Shown: piece by piece, positions 34,629 to 44,291 of the stretch
How the letters are laid out: each line of letters starts with the position of its first letter
Numbering within the stretch: position 1 is the first letter of the stretch
Assembly (NCBI RefSeq): GCF_017255295.1
Contig: NZ_JAFKDE010000003.1
Coordinates: 310,001-374,000, forward strand
Length of the DNA stretch: 64,000 bases
Reading direction: 5' to 3'
Source: Nitratireductor aquimarinus
GTDB taxonomy: Bacteria; Pseudomonadota; Alphaproteobacteria; Rhizobiales; Rhizobiaceae
Position numbers and translations under genes: made by a program
Notes under the pieces: model-generated
What the model saw: the letters and a program-made list of their open reading frames with translations, nothing else
The model's database searches: none
Told to the model about the DNA's origin: nothing

Positions 34629-37013
34629 TTATTCTTTGTCTTTACGCCTGTAGGGGCCAAGCCCTCTCGATGCCCGTGAATATTGCCGGTGTTCATGCCA
34701 GGGCCGGTATGGCTCGCGGATCGCGAAGGCGATGTGCGGCATCCCGGCGCCTTCCGAAAAGCGGACTTCGGCGCTGCCGCGACGCGCAAGATCGCGCGCC
34801 GTGATGATGCGCGCGCCATCTTCACTGCAATGGCGATCAAGCGTTGGATCATTCACCACGACCAGATCGACCGATGCGCAAAGAGCGATGATGCTGCGCC
34901 GCACGGTCGCGGCATCGTCCGACTTTTTCACATGCGCGATCCGCATACCCTCTGGATGCCGCAGAACGCAGATCGATTGATTACACAGGAAACGGCCGAC
35001 GCTCTGATCTGCGAGAAGGTCGGCCAGCGACGCGCCTTTCGAACCGGCGGGCTTGCGCACCGTTCCCGCGCCCGCTGCGCGCAACCAGTTCTCGATAGAA
35101 AACCCGTTGGGGCGCGCGCGGTTGACGGCGAGCGTGTCGTCCCCGATCTGGACCGCGACCAGCCGCGCATCTTCAGAAACGAACATGTCGGGCAGATCGT
35201 GGTTTGCCAGAAGCACGCCGCCCGCCAGCAGGAACGGAACAGCCGCCAGCCACAAACGGGTGGTTGTGAGGGTGGGAATGGCCAGCGCGCAGCTCAGGCT
35301 CAGCGTGGCTGACAGCGGGATCGCTCCCGTTGCATCGAATGGCGTGCGCTCAGAGAACCAGTGCGCGATCGCCATGACTGTCGAGATGCCGCGCCCCATG
35401 AGGGCAAGCACCCAGCCATCGAGATTCAAGGGCATCGTCGCCATGGCCGCGACCGCCGATGGCATGACGACAAGAGAGACGACGGGCATGGCCGCAAGAT
35501 TGGCCCCGAGCGCCAGTGGCGATGCACGCTGGAAATGCCAGACGCCATAGAGCGTGGTCGCCACACCCGCGATCAGCGAAGTGAGCGCCAGACCGCCCGC
35601 ATAGACCAGAACAAGGCGGAAAAGACGACGCGCGCCCGAAGGTTCGATCTCGGCAGAATTGCGCCCGAATGCCCTTTCACGACGTCGGTTCCAGGCCGCA
35701 TAGCCGGCAATGAGCGCCGCCGTCGCGGCAAAGGACATCTGGAACCCCGGACCGACCACCTCATGCGGCGAAAACGCAATCACCACCAGCGCAGCGATGG
35801 CCAGATTGCGCATGGTGAGCGCGGCGCGGTCGAACAGAAGCGCCAGAAGCATGACGGCCAGCATGAGAAAGCTGCGCTGCGCGGCCACGCCCGCTCCGGA
35901 AATGAAAAGGTAGAGGAAGCAGACCATAAGTGCTGCGCCGGCCGCATATTTGCGGACCGGATGCCTTGAGGAGAAACCGGGAAAGAGCGCAAAGCCCAGC
36001 CGCGCCGCGCCGATGATGGTGAAGGCTGCGAGCGCCATGTGCAGGCCCGAGATCGCCAGCACATGCGCGAGCCCGGCCCGGCGCAGATCCTCATTGACCT
36101 CTTCCGGAATGCCGCTGCGCAGGCCGGTGATGAGCGCCGCGGCGACATTGCCCTCCGCGCCGCCGATCTTCTCGCGCAGCCGGGCGGCAAGCGCTTCGCG
36201 CACCGCCTGCAGGCGGGCGGCAAGCCGCTGCAGCAGCCCGACAGGGTGATCAAGGGCGATGCGCGCCGGCTCCCGCATGAAGAAACCGACTGCGCCAAGG
36301 CGGTCAAAATAGCTCTCGAACGAAAAATCATAGGCATGGGGGCGCACCGGACCTGAAGGCGACATGAGCCGGACAAGCCCGCTCAGACCCTCGCCGGGTT
36401 TCAGGTCTGGCGGGATCGTGCGGGCGGAAAGCCGCGCGCGCTCCGGCGCATAGCGCAGCTGCGGGCGTGCCGTGGACAGAATATCGATGGTCAGGCGGAA
36501 CCGGCCATCGGCGCGTTGCTCGACCTTGAGCACACGCCCGGTGATGCGTGTGGTGATGTCGGAGCCGACCATGGGCGTGCTGGCGCGCCAGGTCTCCACC
36601 TTTGCGGCCACGAGCCCCAGAAGCACGACGAGACCGGCCAGAAGGGCAAGGCGCAGCCGGGGCTTTGCGCCGGCCAGATGCGCTGCCAGAACACAGAGCG
36701 CCAGCCCGCTGACCAGTGCATAGGCCGGCGGTTCGACCGGCAGGGCGAAATAGATGAGCGCCCCGCTGCCCAGAAGGACCGGAAGCCATAGAAAAATCGT
36801 GCCCCGCGCCACTTCCTGCGCGATGGCGAAGCGGATTCCTGCCGCAACGGGCCTGGCGCCATGGCTCGGGATCTTACGCGCCTCATAAGAGCGAAGCGCG
36901 CGCGCCTCAATGGCAGGCGCAGGGCCGCAACTGTCCACTGCGACGGGAGCCGGCTCTGTGTCGGTGAACTGCATGCGTTCATCGGCGCGCGCCGATGCCA
37001 CCTCGCCCCCCAT
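34629..37013 (-). CDS. comEC: ComEC/Rec2-family membrane protein, degenerate C-terminal domain
   Basis: DNA-uptake channel family. About 794 residues from ATG 37013 (GGGGGA 8 bases upstream): N-terminal membrane segments (ATIFLWLPVLLGSGALIYFAL region near 75-150), an OB-like DUF4131 domain, then the competence core with GLRSGIPEEVNEDLRRAGLAHVLAISGLHMALAAF and many helices. The C-terminal third should be a metallo-beta-lactamase-like domain, but I see none of its His/Asp metal motifs. Start uncertain (also 36974). Divergent from gltX. Confidence 0.92.
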   Translation of the reverse strand: MGGEVASARADERMQFTDTEPAPVAVDSCGPAPAIEARALRSYEARKIPSHGARPVAAGIRFAIAQEVARGTIFLWLPVLLGSGALIYFALPVEPPAYALVSGLALCVLAAHLAGAKPRLRLALLAGLVVLLGLVAAKVETWRASTPMVGSDITTRITGRVLKVEQRADGRFRLTIDILSTARPQLRYAPERARLSARTIPPDLKPGEGLSGLVRLMSPSGPVRPHAYDFSFESYFDRLGAVGFFMREPARIALDHPVGLLQRLAARLQAVREALAARLREKIGGAEGNVAAALITGLRSGIPEEVNEDLRRAGLAHVLAISGLHMALAAFTIIGAARLGFALFPGFSSRHPVRKYAAGAALMVCFLYLFISGAGVAAQRSFLMLAVMLLALLFDRAALTMRNLAIAALVVIAFSPHEVVGPGFQMSFAATAALIAGYAAWNRRRERAFGRNSAEIEPSGARRLFRLVLVYAGGLALTSLIAGVATTLYGVWHFQRASPLALGANLAAMPVVSLVVMPSAVAAMATMPLNLDGWVLALMGRGISTVMAIAHWFSERTPFDATGAIPLSATLSLSCALAIPTLTTTRLWLAAVPFLLAGGVLLANHDLPDMFVSEDARLVAVQIGDDTLAVNRARPNGFSIENWLRAAGAGTVRKPAGSKGASLADLLADQSVGRFLCNQSICVLRHPEGMRIAHVKKSDDAATVRRSIIALCASVDLVVVNDPTLDRHCSEDGARIITARDLARRGSAEVRFSEGAGMPHIAFAIREPYRPWHEHRQYSRASRGLGPYRRKDKE

Positions 37014-37142
37014 GGCGTGGTCCCCCGTGCAATGCTTGCGCCCCGAGCGTTGTATGCTACATGACTGCCAGTCGAATGCCACCTGCGGTATCACCTACCC
37101 CCTGCGGGCCGGGAGACCGCGACAATTCCCGGGAAAGACCCC

Positions 37143-38564
37143 ATGACAAAACCCGTCGTCACGCGCTTTGCGCCCTCACCCACCGGCTACCTGCACATCG
37201 GCGGGGCACGCACGGCGCTCTTCAACTGGCTCTATGCGCAGCATACGGGCGGCAAGATGCTTCTGCGCATCGAGGACACCGACCGTCAGCGCTCCACCGA
37301 AGCCGCAACCGCCGCGATCCTCGACGGCCTTGCCTGGCTGGGCCTCGACTGCGACGGCGAGCCGATTTCCCAGTTTGCCCGCGCAGACCGGCACCGCGCG
37401 GTGGCCGAGGAACTGGTGGCCAAGGGCGAAGCCTATTACTGCTACAGCTCTCCCGAAGAGCTGGAGGCGATGCGCGAAAAGGCGCGCGCAGAGGGACGCC
37501 CGCCGCGCTATGACGGCACCTGGCGCGACCGCGATGCTTCCCAAGCGCCTGAAGGCGTGAAGCCCGTCATTCGCATCAAGACCCCGCAGGAAGGCGAGAC
37601 GGTCGTCGAAGACCAGGTGCAGGGCACGGTGCGCTTCCCGAACAAGGATCTGGACGATTTCATCATCCTGCGCTCCGACGGTTCGCCGACCTATATGCAT
37701 GCCGTGGTGGTCGACGATCACGACATGGGCGTGACCCACATCATCCGTGGCGATGACCATCTGACCAACGCCGCGCGCCAGACGGTGATCTACAAGGCCA
37801 TGGGCTGGGACGTGCCGGTGATGGCGCATATTCCGCTCATTCATGGCGCCGATGGCGCAAAACTTTCCAAGCGTCATGGCGCGCTCGGCGTCGAGGCGTA
37901 CCGCGCCATGGGCTACCTGCCTTCGGCACTGCGCAATTATCTGGCCCGCCTTGGCTGGAGCCATGGCGATGACGAAATCATGTCGGACGAGGACATGATT
38001 CGCTGGTTCGACATCACCGATGTGAACAAGGGCGCTGCACGCTTCGACTTCCAGAAACTGGAGGCGCTGAACGGCGTTCACATGCGCCAGATGGCCGATG
38101 AAGAGCTGCTTTCCCGGCTGATAGACACATTGCCGCATCTGGAAGGTGGCGAAGCGCTTCTTTCCGCGCTGGACGAGCAGCGCAAGGCGCAGCTTCTTGC
38201 CGCCCTTCCCGGCCTTAAGGAGCGTGCGAAGACGCTGGTTGAACTCGTTGAAAGTGCAGCATTTATCTTCGACCAGAGGCCGCTCTCCTTCGATGAGAAG
38301 GCACAGCAGCTTCTCGATGAGAATGCGCGTCAGCTTCTTGCGGAAATTCTTCCCGTATTGCAAAATGTCGGCGATTGGACCCTTGCGAACATCGAAGCAG
38401 CTGTCCGCGAATTCGCGGAGCAGACCGAACGCAAGCTTGGCAAAGTCGCCCAACCCCTCAGGGCAGCGCTCACCGGGCGCACCACATCGCCAGGCATCTT
38501 CGATGTTCTCTCCGTTCTTGGGCGCGAGGAGAGTTTGGCGCGTATCAGCGATCAGGCTGCCTAG
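37143..38564 (+). CDS. gltX: Glutamyl-tRNA synthetase
   Basis: Charges tRNA with glutamate. 473 residues: [21 protein letters not shown] with the HIGH-type motif, [13 protein letters not shown], and the KMSKS-type motif KLSKRHG near residue 240. Length and motifs are standard. Rhizobia often have two gltX copies; this is the one beside gltA. Followed after 194 bp by gltA on the same strand. Confidence 0.98.
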   Translation: MTKPVVTRFAPSPTGYLHIGGARTALFNWLYAQHTGGKMLLRIEDTDRQRSTEAATAAILDGLAWLGLDCDGEPISQFARADRHRAVAEELVAKGEAYYCYSSPEELEAMREKARAEGRPPRYDGTWRDRDASQAPEGVKPVIRIKTPQEGETVVEDQVQGTVRFPNKDLDDFIILRSDGSPTYMHAVVVDDHDMGVTHIIRGDDHLTNAARQTVIYKAMGWDVPVMAHIPLIHGADGAKLSKRHGALGVEAYRAMGYLPSALRNYLARLGWSHGDDEIMSDEDMIRWFDITDVNKGAARFDFQKLEALNGVHMRQMADEELLSRLIDTLPHLEGGEALLSALDEQRKAQLLAALPGLKERAKTLVELVESAAFIFDQRPLSFDEKAQQLLDENARQLLAEILPVLQNVGDWTLANIEAAVREFAEQTERKLGKVAQPLRAALTGRTTSPGIFDVLSVLGREESLARISDQAA

Positions 38565-38613
38565 CTTCGTCCCGCAAAGGACCTGGCTTGCGGAACGGGT
38601 TTGATCACCGAGT

Positions 38614-38647
38614 GCGTGCTGCACTGCAATATTTGCATGCTGCACGC
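38614..38647. promoter_or_regulatory. Inverted repeat upstream of gltA
   Basis: GCGTGCTGCA and TGCTGCACGC (one mismatch as an inverted pair) flank the small palindrome TGCAATATTTGCA. It is centred about 130 bp before the gltA start. A hexamer pair TTGGCA-N17-TAGCTA follows just downstream (38650-38678) and could be the promoter. Operator role is inferred. Confidence 0.35.
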
Positions 38648-38758
38648 GCTTGGCACCACGGGGGAAATGCGTTAGCTATTTCGCGCGCTCGACCGCCAGC
38701 CATTATTTTGGGCGACAGATTTCTGGCGCCAAGTTCCTTGAAGTGAGAGGTGATTGCG

Positions 38759-40054
38759 ATGACCAAACCAACTGCGAAGCTGGAAATTGGCGGCCAGGAA
38801 GAAGGGCACGAATTCGAGGTATTGAAGGGCAGCGTGGGCCCGGATGTGGTCAACATCGCCTCGCTTTACAAAGACACCGGACTGTTCACCTACGATCCCG
38901 GCTTCACGTCGACCGCAAGCTGCGAATCGAAGATCACCTATATCGATGGCGATGAAGGCATTCTGCTGCACCGCGGCTACCCCATCGAACAGCTCGCCGA
39001 GCACGGCGACTTTCTGGAAACCTGCTACCTCCTGCTCTACGGCGAGCTTCCGACGAAGACGGAAAAGGCAGACTTCGATTACCGCGTGACGCACCACACC
39101 ATGGTGCATGAGCAGATGAACCGCTTCTTTACCGGCTTCCGCCGTGATGCGCACCCGATGGCCGTTATGTGCGGCGTTGTCGGCGCGATGTCTGCCTTCT
39201 ATCACGACTCCACCGACATCTCCGATCCGCACCAGCGCATGGTCGCCAGCCTGCGCATGATCGCCAAAATGCCAACCATCGCGGCCATGGCCTACAAGTA
39301 CCATGTCGGCCAGCCTTTCGTTTACCCGAAGAACGATCTCGGTTACGCGGCCAACTTCCTGCACATGTGCTTCTCGGTGCCGTGTGAGGACTACAAGGTG
39401 AACCCGGTTCTGGCCCGCGCCATGGAGCGGATCTTCATCCTCCATGCCGATCACGAGCAGAACGCCTCCACCTCGACGGTGCGTCTGGCCGGCTCTTCGG
39501 GCGCAAACCCGTTTGCCTGTATCGCTGCCGGCATCGCCTGCCTCTGGGGCCCTGCCCATGGCGGCGCGAACGAAGCCGCGCTCAACATGCTCGACGAAAT
39601 CGGCTCCGTTGACCGTATCCCCGAATATATCGACCGCGCCAAGGACAAGAGCGATCCGTTCCGTCTCATGGGCTTCGGTCACCGGGTCTACAAGAACTAC
39701 GATCCGCGCGCCAAGATCATGCAGAAGACCTGCCATGAGGTGTTAAGCGAACTGGGCATCAAGGACGATCCGCAGCTCGACATCGCCATGGAGCTGGAGC
39801 GCATCGCCCTGACGGACGAGTACTTCATCGAGAAGAAGCTCTACCCGAACATCGACTTCTACTCCGGCATCACGCTGAAGGCGCTGGGCTTCCCCACCAC
39901 CATGTTCACGGTGCTCTTCGCGCTCGCGCGCACCGTCGGCTGGATCGCCCAGTGGAAGGAAATGATCGAGGATCCGAAGCAGAAGATCGGCCGTCCGCGT
40001 CAGCTCTACACGGGCGCAACGCACCGCGACTACGTTCCGATCGCCAAGCGCTGA
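38759..40054 (+). CDS. gltA: Citrate synthase
   Basis: Entry enzyme of the TCA cycle, type II (hexameric) class. 431 residues from ATG 38759 (AGAGG 8 bases upstream; a GTG three codons earlier is in frame). Seen: [40 protein letters not shown], catalytic His regions [17 protein letters not shown] and [13 protein letters not shown], and [15 protein letters not shown]. Ends at a strong terminator. With pdh genes upstream in the window, both acetyl-CoA formation and use are covered. Confidence 0.98.
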   Translation: MTKPTAKLEIGGQEEGHEFEVLKGSVGPDVVNIASLYKDTGLFTYDPGFTSTASCESKITYIDGDEGILLHRGYPIEQLAEHGDFLETCYLLLYGELPTKTEKADFDYRVTHHTMVHEQMNRFFTGFRRDAHPMAVMCGVVGAMSAFYHDSTDISDPHQRMVASLRMIAKMPTIAAMAYKYHVGQPFVYPKNDLGYAANFLHMCFSVPCEDYKVNPVLARAMERIFILHADHEQNASTSTVRLAGSSGANPFACIAAGIACLWGPAHGGANEAALNMLDEIGSVDRIPEYIDRAKDKSDPFRLMGFGHRVYKNYDPRAKIMQKTCHEVLSELGIKDDPQLDIAMELERIALTDEYFIEKKLYPNIDFYSGITLKALGFPTTMFTVLFALARTVGWIAQWKEMIEDPKQKIGRPRQLYTGATHRDYVPIAKR

Positions 40055-40064
40055 TTGTTCGACA

Positions 40065-40100
40065 TTCAAAAAAGCCCCGCCAGACTGGCGGGGCTTTTTC
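40065..40100. terminator. Terminator between gltA and the convergent minus-strand genes
   Basis: AGCCCCGCCA-GAC-TGGCGGGGCT (40073-40095) is a perfect 10-bp stem with A6 before and T5 after, so it can work in both directions. It ends gltA and, from the other side, the glyoxalase-like/MATE transcript. Confidence 0.9.
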
Positions 40101-40142
40101 TTTGAGCTGTTGCTCCTCTCTCAGGGACGGAGAAGCTTCTGC

Positions 40143-40577
40143 CTATTTTTCGGCTTCGACGCGCAGATGCGGAACGCCGTTGGATGTGCGTTCTCTGGAA
40201 TGACCATCCGGACCCACAATACCGCGAATGCGCCTGCGGTAGTTGGAGAAGCCTTCAAACATCACCACATCGACGGGCTCGTCCAGATCGAGCACCAGCC
40301 TGAACCAGCCCGGCCCCTGCTTCATCTTGGCGATGATGCTGCCCTTGAAGGGTTGGGCCAGATAGGTCCCCTGCACGCGCATGCCAGGCTCCCACGGGTC
40401 TTCCTCACGGGCGGAAATCACCGCGCAGAACGTGTTCCAGTCGCGATAGCCATGCTGATGCGCGACCGTTTCCAGAGCCTGCGCATGAGACGTTGCACGT
40501 CCCTGGCTCTCCAGATGCGCCCGCAGTTTCTTTGCGAGCGCCTTGGCTTCCGCCATGGTCGGGATCTGGTTCATCAT
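40143..40577 (-). CDS. Glyoxalase-superfamily-type small protein
   Basis: 144 residues. The N-terminal half, MAEAKALAKKLRAHLE... SHAQALETVAHQHGYRDWNTF, matches the small domain usually annotated as glyoxalase superfamily (Glyoxalase_8), with the HQHGYRDWNT signature. The second half (PWEPGMRVQGTYLAQPFKGSIIAKM...) looks like a small beta domain. No function is established. Its ATGATG overlaps the MATE stop, so it is coupled to that gene. An alternative start is the second ATG (40574). Confidence 0.8.
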   Translation of the reverse strand: MMNQIPTMAEAKALAKKLRAHLESQGRATSHAQALETVAHQHGYRDWNTFCAVISAREEDPWEPGMRVQGTYLAQPFKGSIIAKMKQGPGWFRLVLDLDEPVDVVMFEGFSNYRRRIRGIVGPDGHSRERTSNGVPHLRVEAEK

Positions 40578-41965
40578 GCCTGCTCCGCTGCACCGGCCTG
40601 AAACAGGCCCCATTTCAGAGAGCGCGTGCGCGCCGTGCGGAAGAGAACAATCAGTGTCAGACAGAACAGCAGCAGTTCCGCAAACGGCCCGGCCATCCAG
40701 ATGCCGCGCTCACCCACCATGTCGGCAAGGACAAAGGTGAGCGGGATGCCGAACAGATAGGGCTTTGACAGACCAAGCAGTGCGGCGCGACTGGCGTCGC
40801 CGATGGCCTGAAAATGCATCGCAATCATCATCAGCGGCCCGCCGGCAAAGAGCAACGCCACCATGATCGGAAGAACGCGCTCAACCTCCGAGACCACAGC
40901 CGGATCATCAACGAAGCCTCGTCCGATGTCCGCGGCAAAGACGGTCAGCAAGAACTGGACCACCAGCGCGTAGACGAAGGCCGTGACAACGGCGATGCGC
41001 AGGCTCCGGTCGGAACGCGCCCAGTCGCGCGCGCCGTAATTGTTGCCGGTGATCGTCTGCATCGCGTGGCTCAACCCCAGAAGCGGCAGGAAGCAGAAGG
41101 TCATCACCCGCGTGATGATGCCATAGGCGGACACCGTATCGCCGTAACCGGGCGCGTTCACCCATTGCAGGGCGATGATGATCGCCGCAGACCCGAGCGC
41201 CAGCCCCATGAAGTTGAGGCTCTGGGGGGCGCCGAGCGCCAGGATGCGCGTCCAGGCCGTATCGAGCCGGTGGTGCAGCAGAACGCTGGGACGCAGTTGC
41301 GTGCGTCCGCGCAGCCGAAACGCCAGAATGATGATGAAAGCCAGCGCCTGCGCCATCGCCGTGCCATAGGCGGAACCGGCGACGCCCATCTCCAGAATGG
41401 CGATGAACACATAGTTGAAACCGATATTCGCGACGGACACCAGAAGGCTCATGCCCGCCATGAGGTTGATGAGCCCCTCATTGCGCAGAGCGTCGGAATT
41501 GACCGAGAGGATGAACAGAAGCGGCGAACAGAACACCGTGATCCGCAGATAAACGAGCCCCATCTCGGCCAGAGGAACCGAGCCACCAGCGGCAAGCAAC
41601 GCAACCGGAGCACCGAAGAGCATGAACAGGACGATGAGGACACCGCCCAGAAGAAGGGCGAGACCATGCGCGCCTGCGAACACCGCCTGCGCATCATCCA
41701 TCGAGGATGCACCGAGGTGGCGGGCAAGCAGGCTGGACATGCCGCTTGCGACCAGCGTCGCCATTGCGACGATGAGCATGTAGACGGGAAACATCAGCGT
41801 AACGGCGGCAAGCGCATCCGGGCCGACAAAATGCCCCAGAAAGAGCGCATCGCACACGGCAAGAAGACCGTTCATCCCCATCACAAAGATGATCGGCAGC
41901 GCCGTTTTTGCGTAGATCGGCCCCAGTGGGCCTTCCGTAAATGTATTGGAGGACGTTTCAGACAA
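40574..41965 (-). CDS. MATE-family efflux transporter
   Basis: About 463 residues with some 12 membrane helices, arranged as two related halves (GPLGPIYAKTALPIIFVMGMNGLLAVCDALFLGHFVGPDALAAVTL... and the second half with NYGARDWARSDRSLRIAVV). This is the MATE drug/Na+ or H+ antiporter layout; substrate unknown. I choose the TTG at 41965 because AGGAG lies 8 bases before it; an earlier TTG at 41986 lies upstream of that site. Downstream of lpxB by 263 bp, a gap in which I see no gene. Confidence 0.9.
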   Translation of the reverse strand: MSETSSNTFTEGPLGPIYAKTALPIIFVMGMNGLLAVCDALFLGHFVGPDALAAVTLMFPVYMLIVAMATLVASGMSSLLARHLGASSMDDAQAVFAGAHGLALLLGGVLIVLFMLFGAPVALLAAGGSVPLAEMGLVYLRITVFCSPLLFILSVNSDALRNEGLINLMAGMSLLVSVANIGFNYVFIAILEMGVAGSAYGTAMAQALAFIIILAFRLRGRTQLRPSVLLHHRLDTAWTRILALGAPQSLNFMGLALGSAAIIIALQWVNAPGYGDTVSAYGIITRVMTFCFLPLLGLSHAMQTITGNNYGARDWARSDRSLRIAVVTAFVYALVVQFLLTVFAADIGRGFVDDPAVVSEVERVLPIMVALLFAGGPLMMIAMHFQAIGDASRAALLGLSKPYLFGIPLTFVLADMVGERGIWMAGPFAELLLFCLTLIVLFRTARTRSLKWGLFQAGAAEQA

Positions 41966-42228
41966 ATCCCCATTCTCCTGTCGCAAAGGCCGCGCTGGAA
42001 CTGGATGGGGCCCGCATTTCCATCCGCGCGACGAGCGTGGAGGACGAAGAAATCAGTCTGAGGCAGAACTTCACCGGGACATGTGTCAGCGGGCGGCGGG
42101 CGTCTGCAGCCAACCGCCATCTAGCGGGAACGCTGGCAAACGTCAAGAAGCCGTTCGGTAATGCGCTGTCTCAGAACACGAGCGCGCCTGATCAAACGGC
42201 AAGCGCTCGGCGTCTGACTACACCGTTT

Positions 42229-43404
42229 TCAGGCCGCGCCTGCGATGTGCCGCATAACGACTTCGGCCGCGATCTGGCCGGAGGGGCGCGGCGTTTCGAG
42301 CGCATCTGCGACCTGCTGGAAACCGTCCATCTGTGCTGCGCGCGGCGGCTTGTCCGCCCACAGCCCGGTGAGCTGACGTGCCAGATAGGACGGGCGGACA
42401 TACTGGTTGAAGTGCTCCGGAACGACAGGCCAGCCGGCAATGAGATTGGGCAGCGCCGCCGACCAGACGGTGATGAGCGGGATCAGCGCCCGCGCAACAA
42501 AATCCGTTTTGTAACAAAGGATTGTCGGAACCCGTGAAAGCGCCAGTTCCAGCGACACCGTGCCCGAACAGGCAAGGGCTGCATCGGCTTCGGCGAAGGC
42601 CTCCCACTTGCGCGCAGGCTCCAGAATGATCTCCGGCTGAACGGGCCAGTCCTTCACGGCGGCTTCCACCATGGGCGCGACATGCGGCACGGTGGGCATG
42701 AGCAGGTGGAAGTCGTGCCCGGCTTCATGGAGGTGCCGCACAGTCTCTCCAAACGGCTCCAGAAGACGCGACACCTCGCCCCGGCGCGATCCGGGCAGGA
42801 GCAGCAGCGCGCGCTGCGCATCGCCAGGCTTGGCGGGTCCGGAAAGATGTGCGCTGGCAGCTGCAAGAATATCGGGGTCGGTGGCCAGACGATGTCCGAC
42901 AAAGGTTCCGGGCGGACCTTTCAACCGTTCCAGCTCCGCCGGTTCGAATGGCAGCAGGCAGAGGATTTCGTCCACATGCGGGCGCATCGCGATGGCCCTG
43001 CCCGGTCGCCAGGCCCAAACGCTGGGGCAGACATAATGGATGATGGGGATGGAGGGATCGAGCGCACGGACCTTCTTCGCCACGCGCAGGCTGAACTCGG
43101 GGCTGTCGATGGTGACGAGGCAATCGGGCTTTGCCTTGACGATGGCCTGCGCTGTCTGGCCGATACGGCGCAGGAGACGCGGCAAGTCGCGCAAAATGGC
43201 GCTGACGCCCATAAGCGCTATTTCCTCGGCACTGAAGATCGGCTCCAACCCAAGCGCCATCAAATTGCGCCCGCCGACGCCGGTGAGTTCGACCTCTGCG
43301 CCGCTTTCGACCCGCAGCGCCTTGACCAGATCCGCGCCAAGCAGATCGCCGGATTCCTCGCCGGCGATGATCGCCAGTTTCAATGCCCCGCCTTTCGCGC
43401 TCAT
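42229..43404 (-). CDS. lpxB: Lipid-A-disaccharide synthase
   Basis: Glycosyltransferase joining UDP-2,3-diacylglucosamine and lipid X. 391 residues with IIAGEESGDLLGADLVKAL, GVSAILRDLPRLLRRIGQTAQAI, YVCPSVWAWRPGRAIAM, LLLPGSRRGEVSRLLEPF and SGTVSLELAL. Last of the lipid A block; its ATG overlaps the lpxI stop by 4 bases. Confidence 0.98.
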   Translation of the reverse strand: MSAKGGALKLAIIAGEESGDLLGADLVKALRVESGAEVELTGVGGRNLMALGLEPIFSAEEIALMGVSAILRDLPRLLRRIGQTAQAIVKAKPDCLVTIDSPEFSLRVAKKVRALDPSIPIIHYVCPSVWAWRPGRAIAMRPHVDEILCLLPFEPAELERLKGPPGTFVGHRLATDPDILAAASAHLSGPAKPGDAQRALLLLPGSRRGEVSRLLEPFGETVRHLHEAGHDFHLLMPTVPHVAPMVEAAVKDWPVQPEIILEPARKWEAFAEADAALACSGTVSLELALSRVPTILCYKTDFVARALIPLITVWSAALPNLIAGWPVVPEHFNQYVRPSYLARQLTGLWADKPPRAAQMDGFQQVADALETPRPSGQIAAEVVMRHIAGAA

Positions 43405-44291
43405 GCCCGCCCCTCCGGCTCAAGGCCAACGATGAACAGGCCAAGCGCGTCGGCCCGGCCAATCGTGTCGGCATAATCTATGATCAGCGAGCGGCCCGCC
43501 TCCAGCCCCACACCGGCAAGGCCGGCTGCATGCGCCGCCTCGATGGTGTTCGGCCCGATGGTCGGCAGGTCTGCGCGTTCATCCTGATCCGGTTTCACAC
43601 ATTTGACCAAAGCGCCCCCGGACTTGCCTGCAAGGCGGCCATGGTTGCGCATGTCGCGCATCCGGTCCAACAGGCCGGCCGTGCCCTCAATGCCTTCCAG
43701 AGCCACAGCGCGCCCGCCGACGGCGATGGCGGCCTGTCCGATGTCGAGACCACCGATCATGCGCGCAGCTTCATAAGCGGCGGCGAGATCCTTGCGGTCT
43801 CTGGCGCCGGGCTTTGTGCGGGTCATGACACCTTCAGCCGACAAAAGCTCCGGCGCGATCTCATGCGCGCCCAGAACCCGGATGCCTTTCGATTCGATAT
43901 AGGCGATCACCGCCCGCAGCAGGCCATCGTCGCCCTTGGCGTAAGCGGCGATCAGCTTCGGCAGCGCCCGGAATACGTCCCAGCCGAGCCGCACCTTGCG
44001 GATGGGCGGTCGCCGGCTGACGCCGCCGGCCAGAACCAGATGCGTCACGCCTGCGCGCTTGAGTTTTGGAAGAAAGAGCGCCAGACGCTCAACGGGCGTC
44101 GGCCAGAGATCAAATGCGCTCTGATCTTCACCGGCCACCCAGTCTGCCTCGCCTTCCATGGCGACGACGAGCGGCCTGTGGCCATTCCTCACCAGCGTGC
44201 GCACCACATCGCGTGGCAGACCGCCGCTGCCGGCGACCACGGCAACGCGGGCGCCCGCTGGCAGGACCGACTTGGGGTCAGGCTGTCTCAT
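43401..44291 (-). CDS. lpxI: UDP-2,3-diacylglucosamine pyrophosphatase LpxI
   Basis: Hydrolyses UDP-2,3-diacylglucosamine to lipid X; the alphaproteobacterial replacement for LpxH. 296 residues (DUF1009) with VAVVAGSGGLPRDVVRTL, THLVLAGGVSRRP, DDGLLRAVIAYIE, and GGRAVALEGIEGTAGLLDRM. Start at ATG 44291 (GAGGAAA upstream) inside the last 14 bases of lpxA; the frame stays open to 44357 but there it runs over lpxA. Between lpxA and lpxB, the expected place. Confidence 0.96.
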   Translation of the reverse strand: MRQPDPKSVLPAGARVAVVAGSGGLPRDVVRTLVRNGHRPLVVAMEGEADWVAGEDQSAFDLWPTPVERLALFLPKLKRAGVTHLVLAGGVSRRPPIRKVRLGWDVFRALPKLIAAYAKGDDGLLRAVIAYIESKGIRVLGAHEIAPELLSAEGVMTRTKPGARDRKDLAAAYEAARMIGGLDIGQAAIAVGGRAVALEGIEGTAGLLDRMRDMRNHGRLAGKSGGALVKCVKPDQDERADLPTIGPNTIEAAHAAGLAGVGLEAGRSLIIDYADTIGRADALGLFIVGLEPEGRA

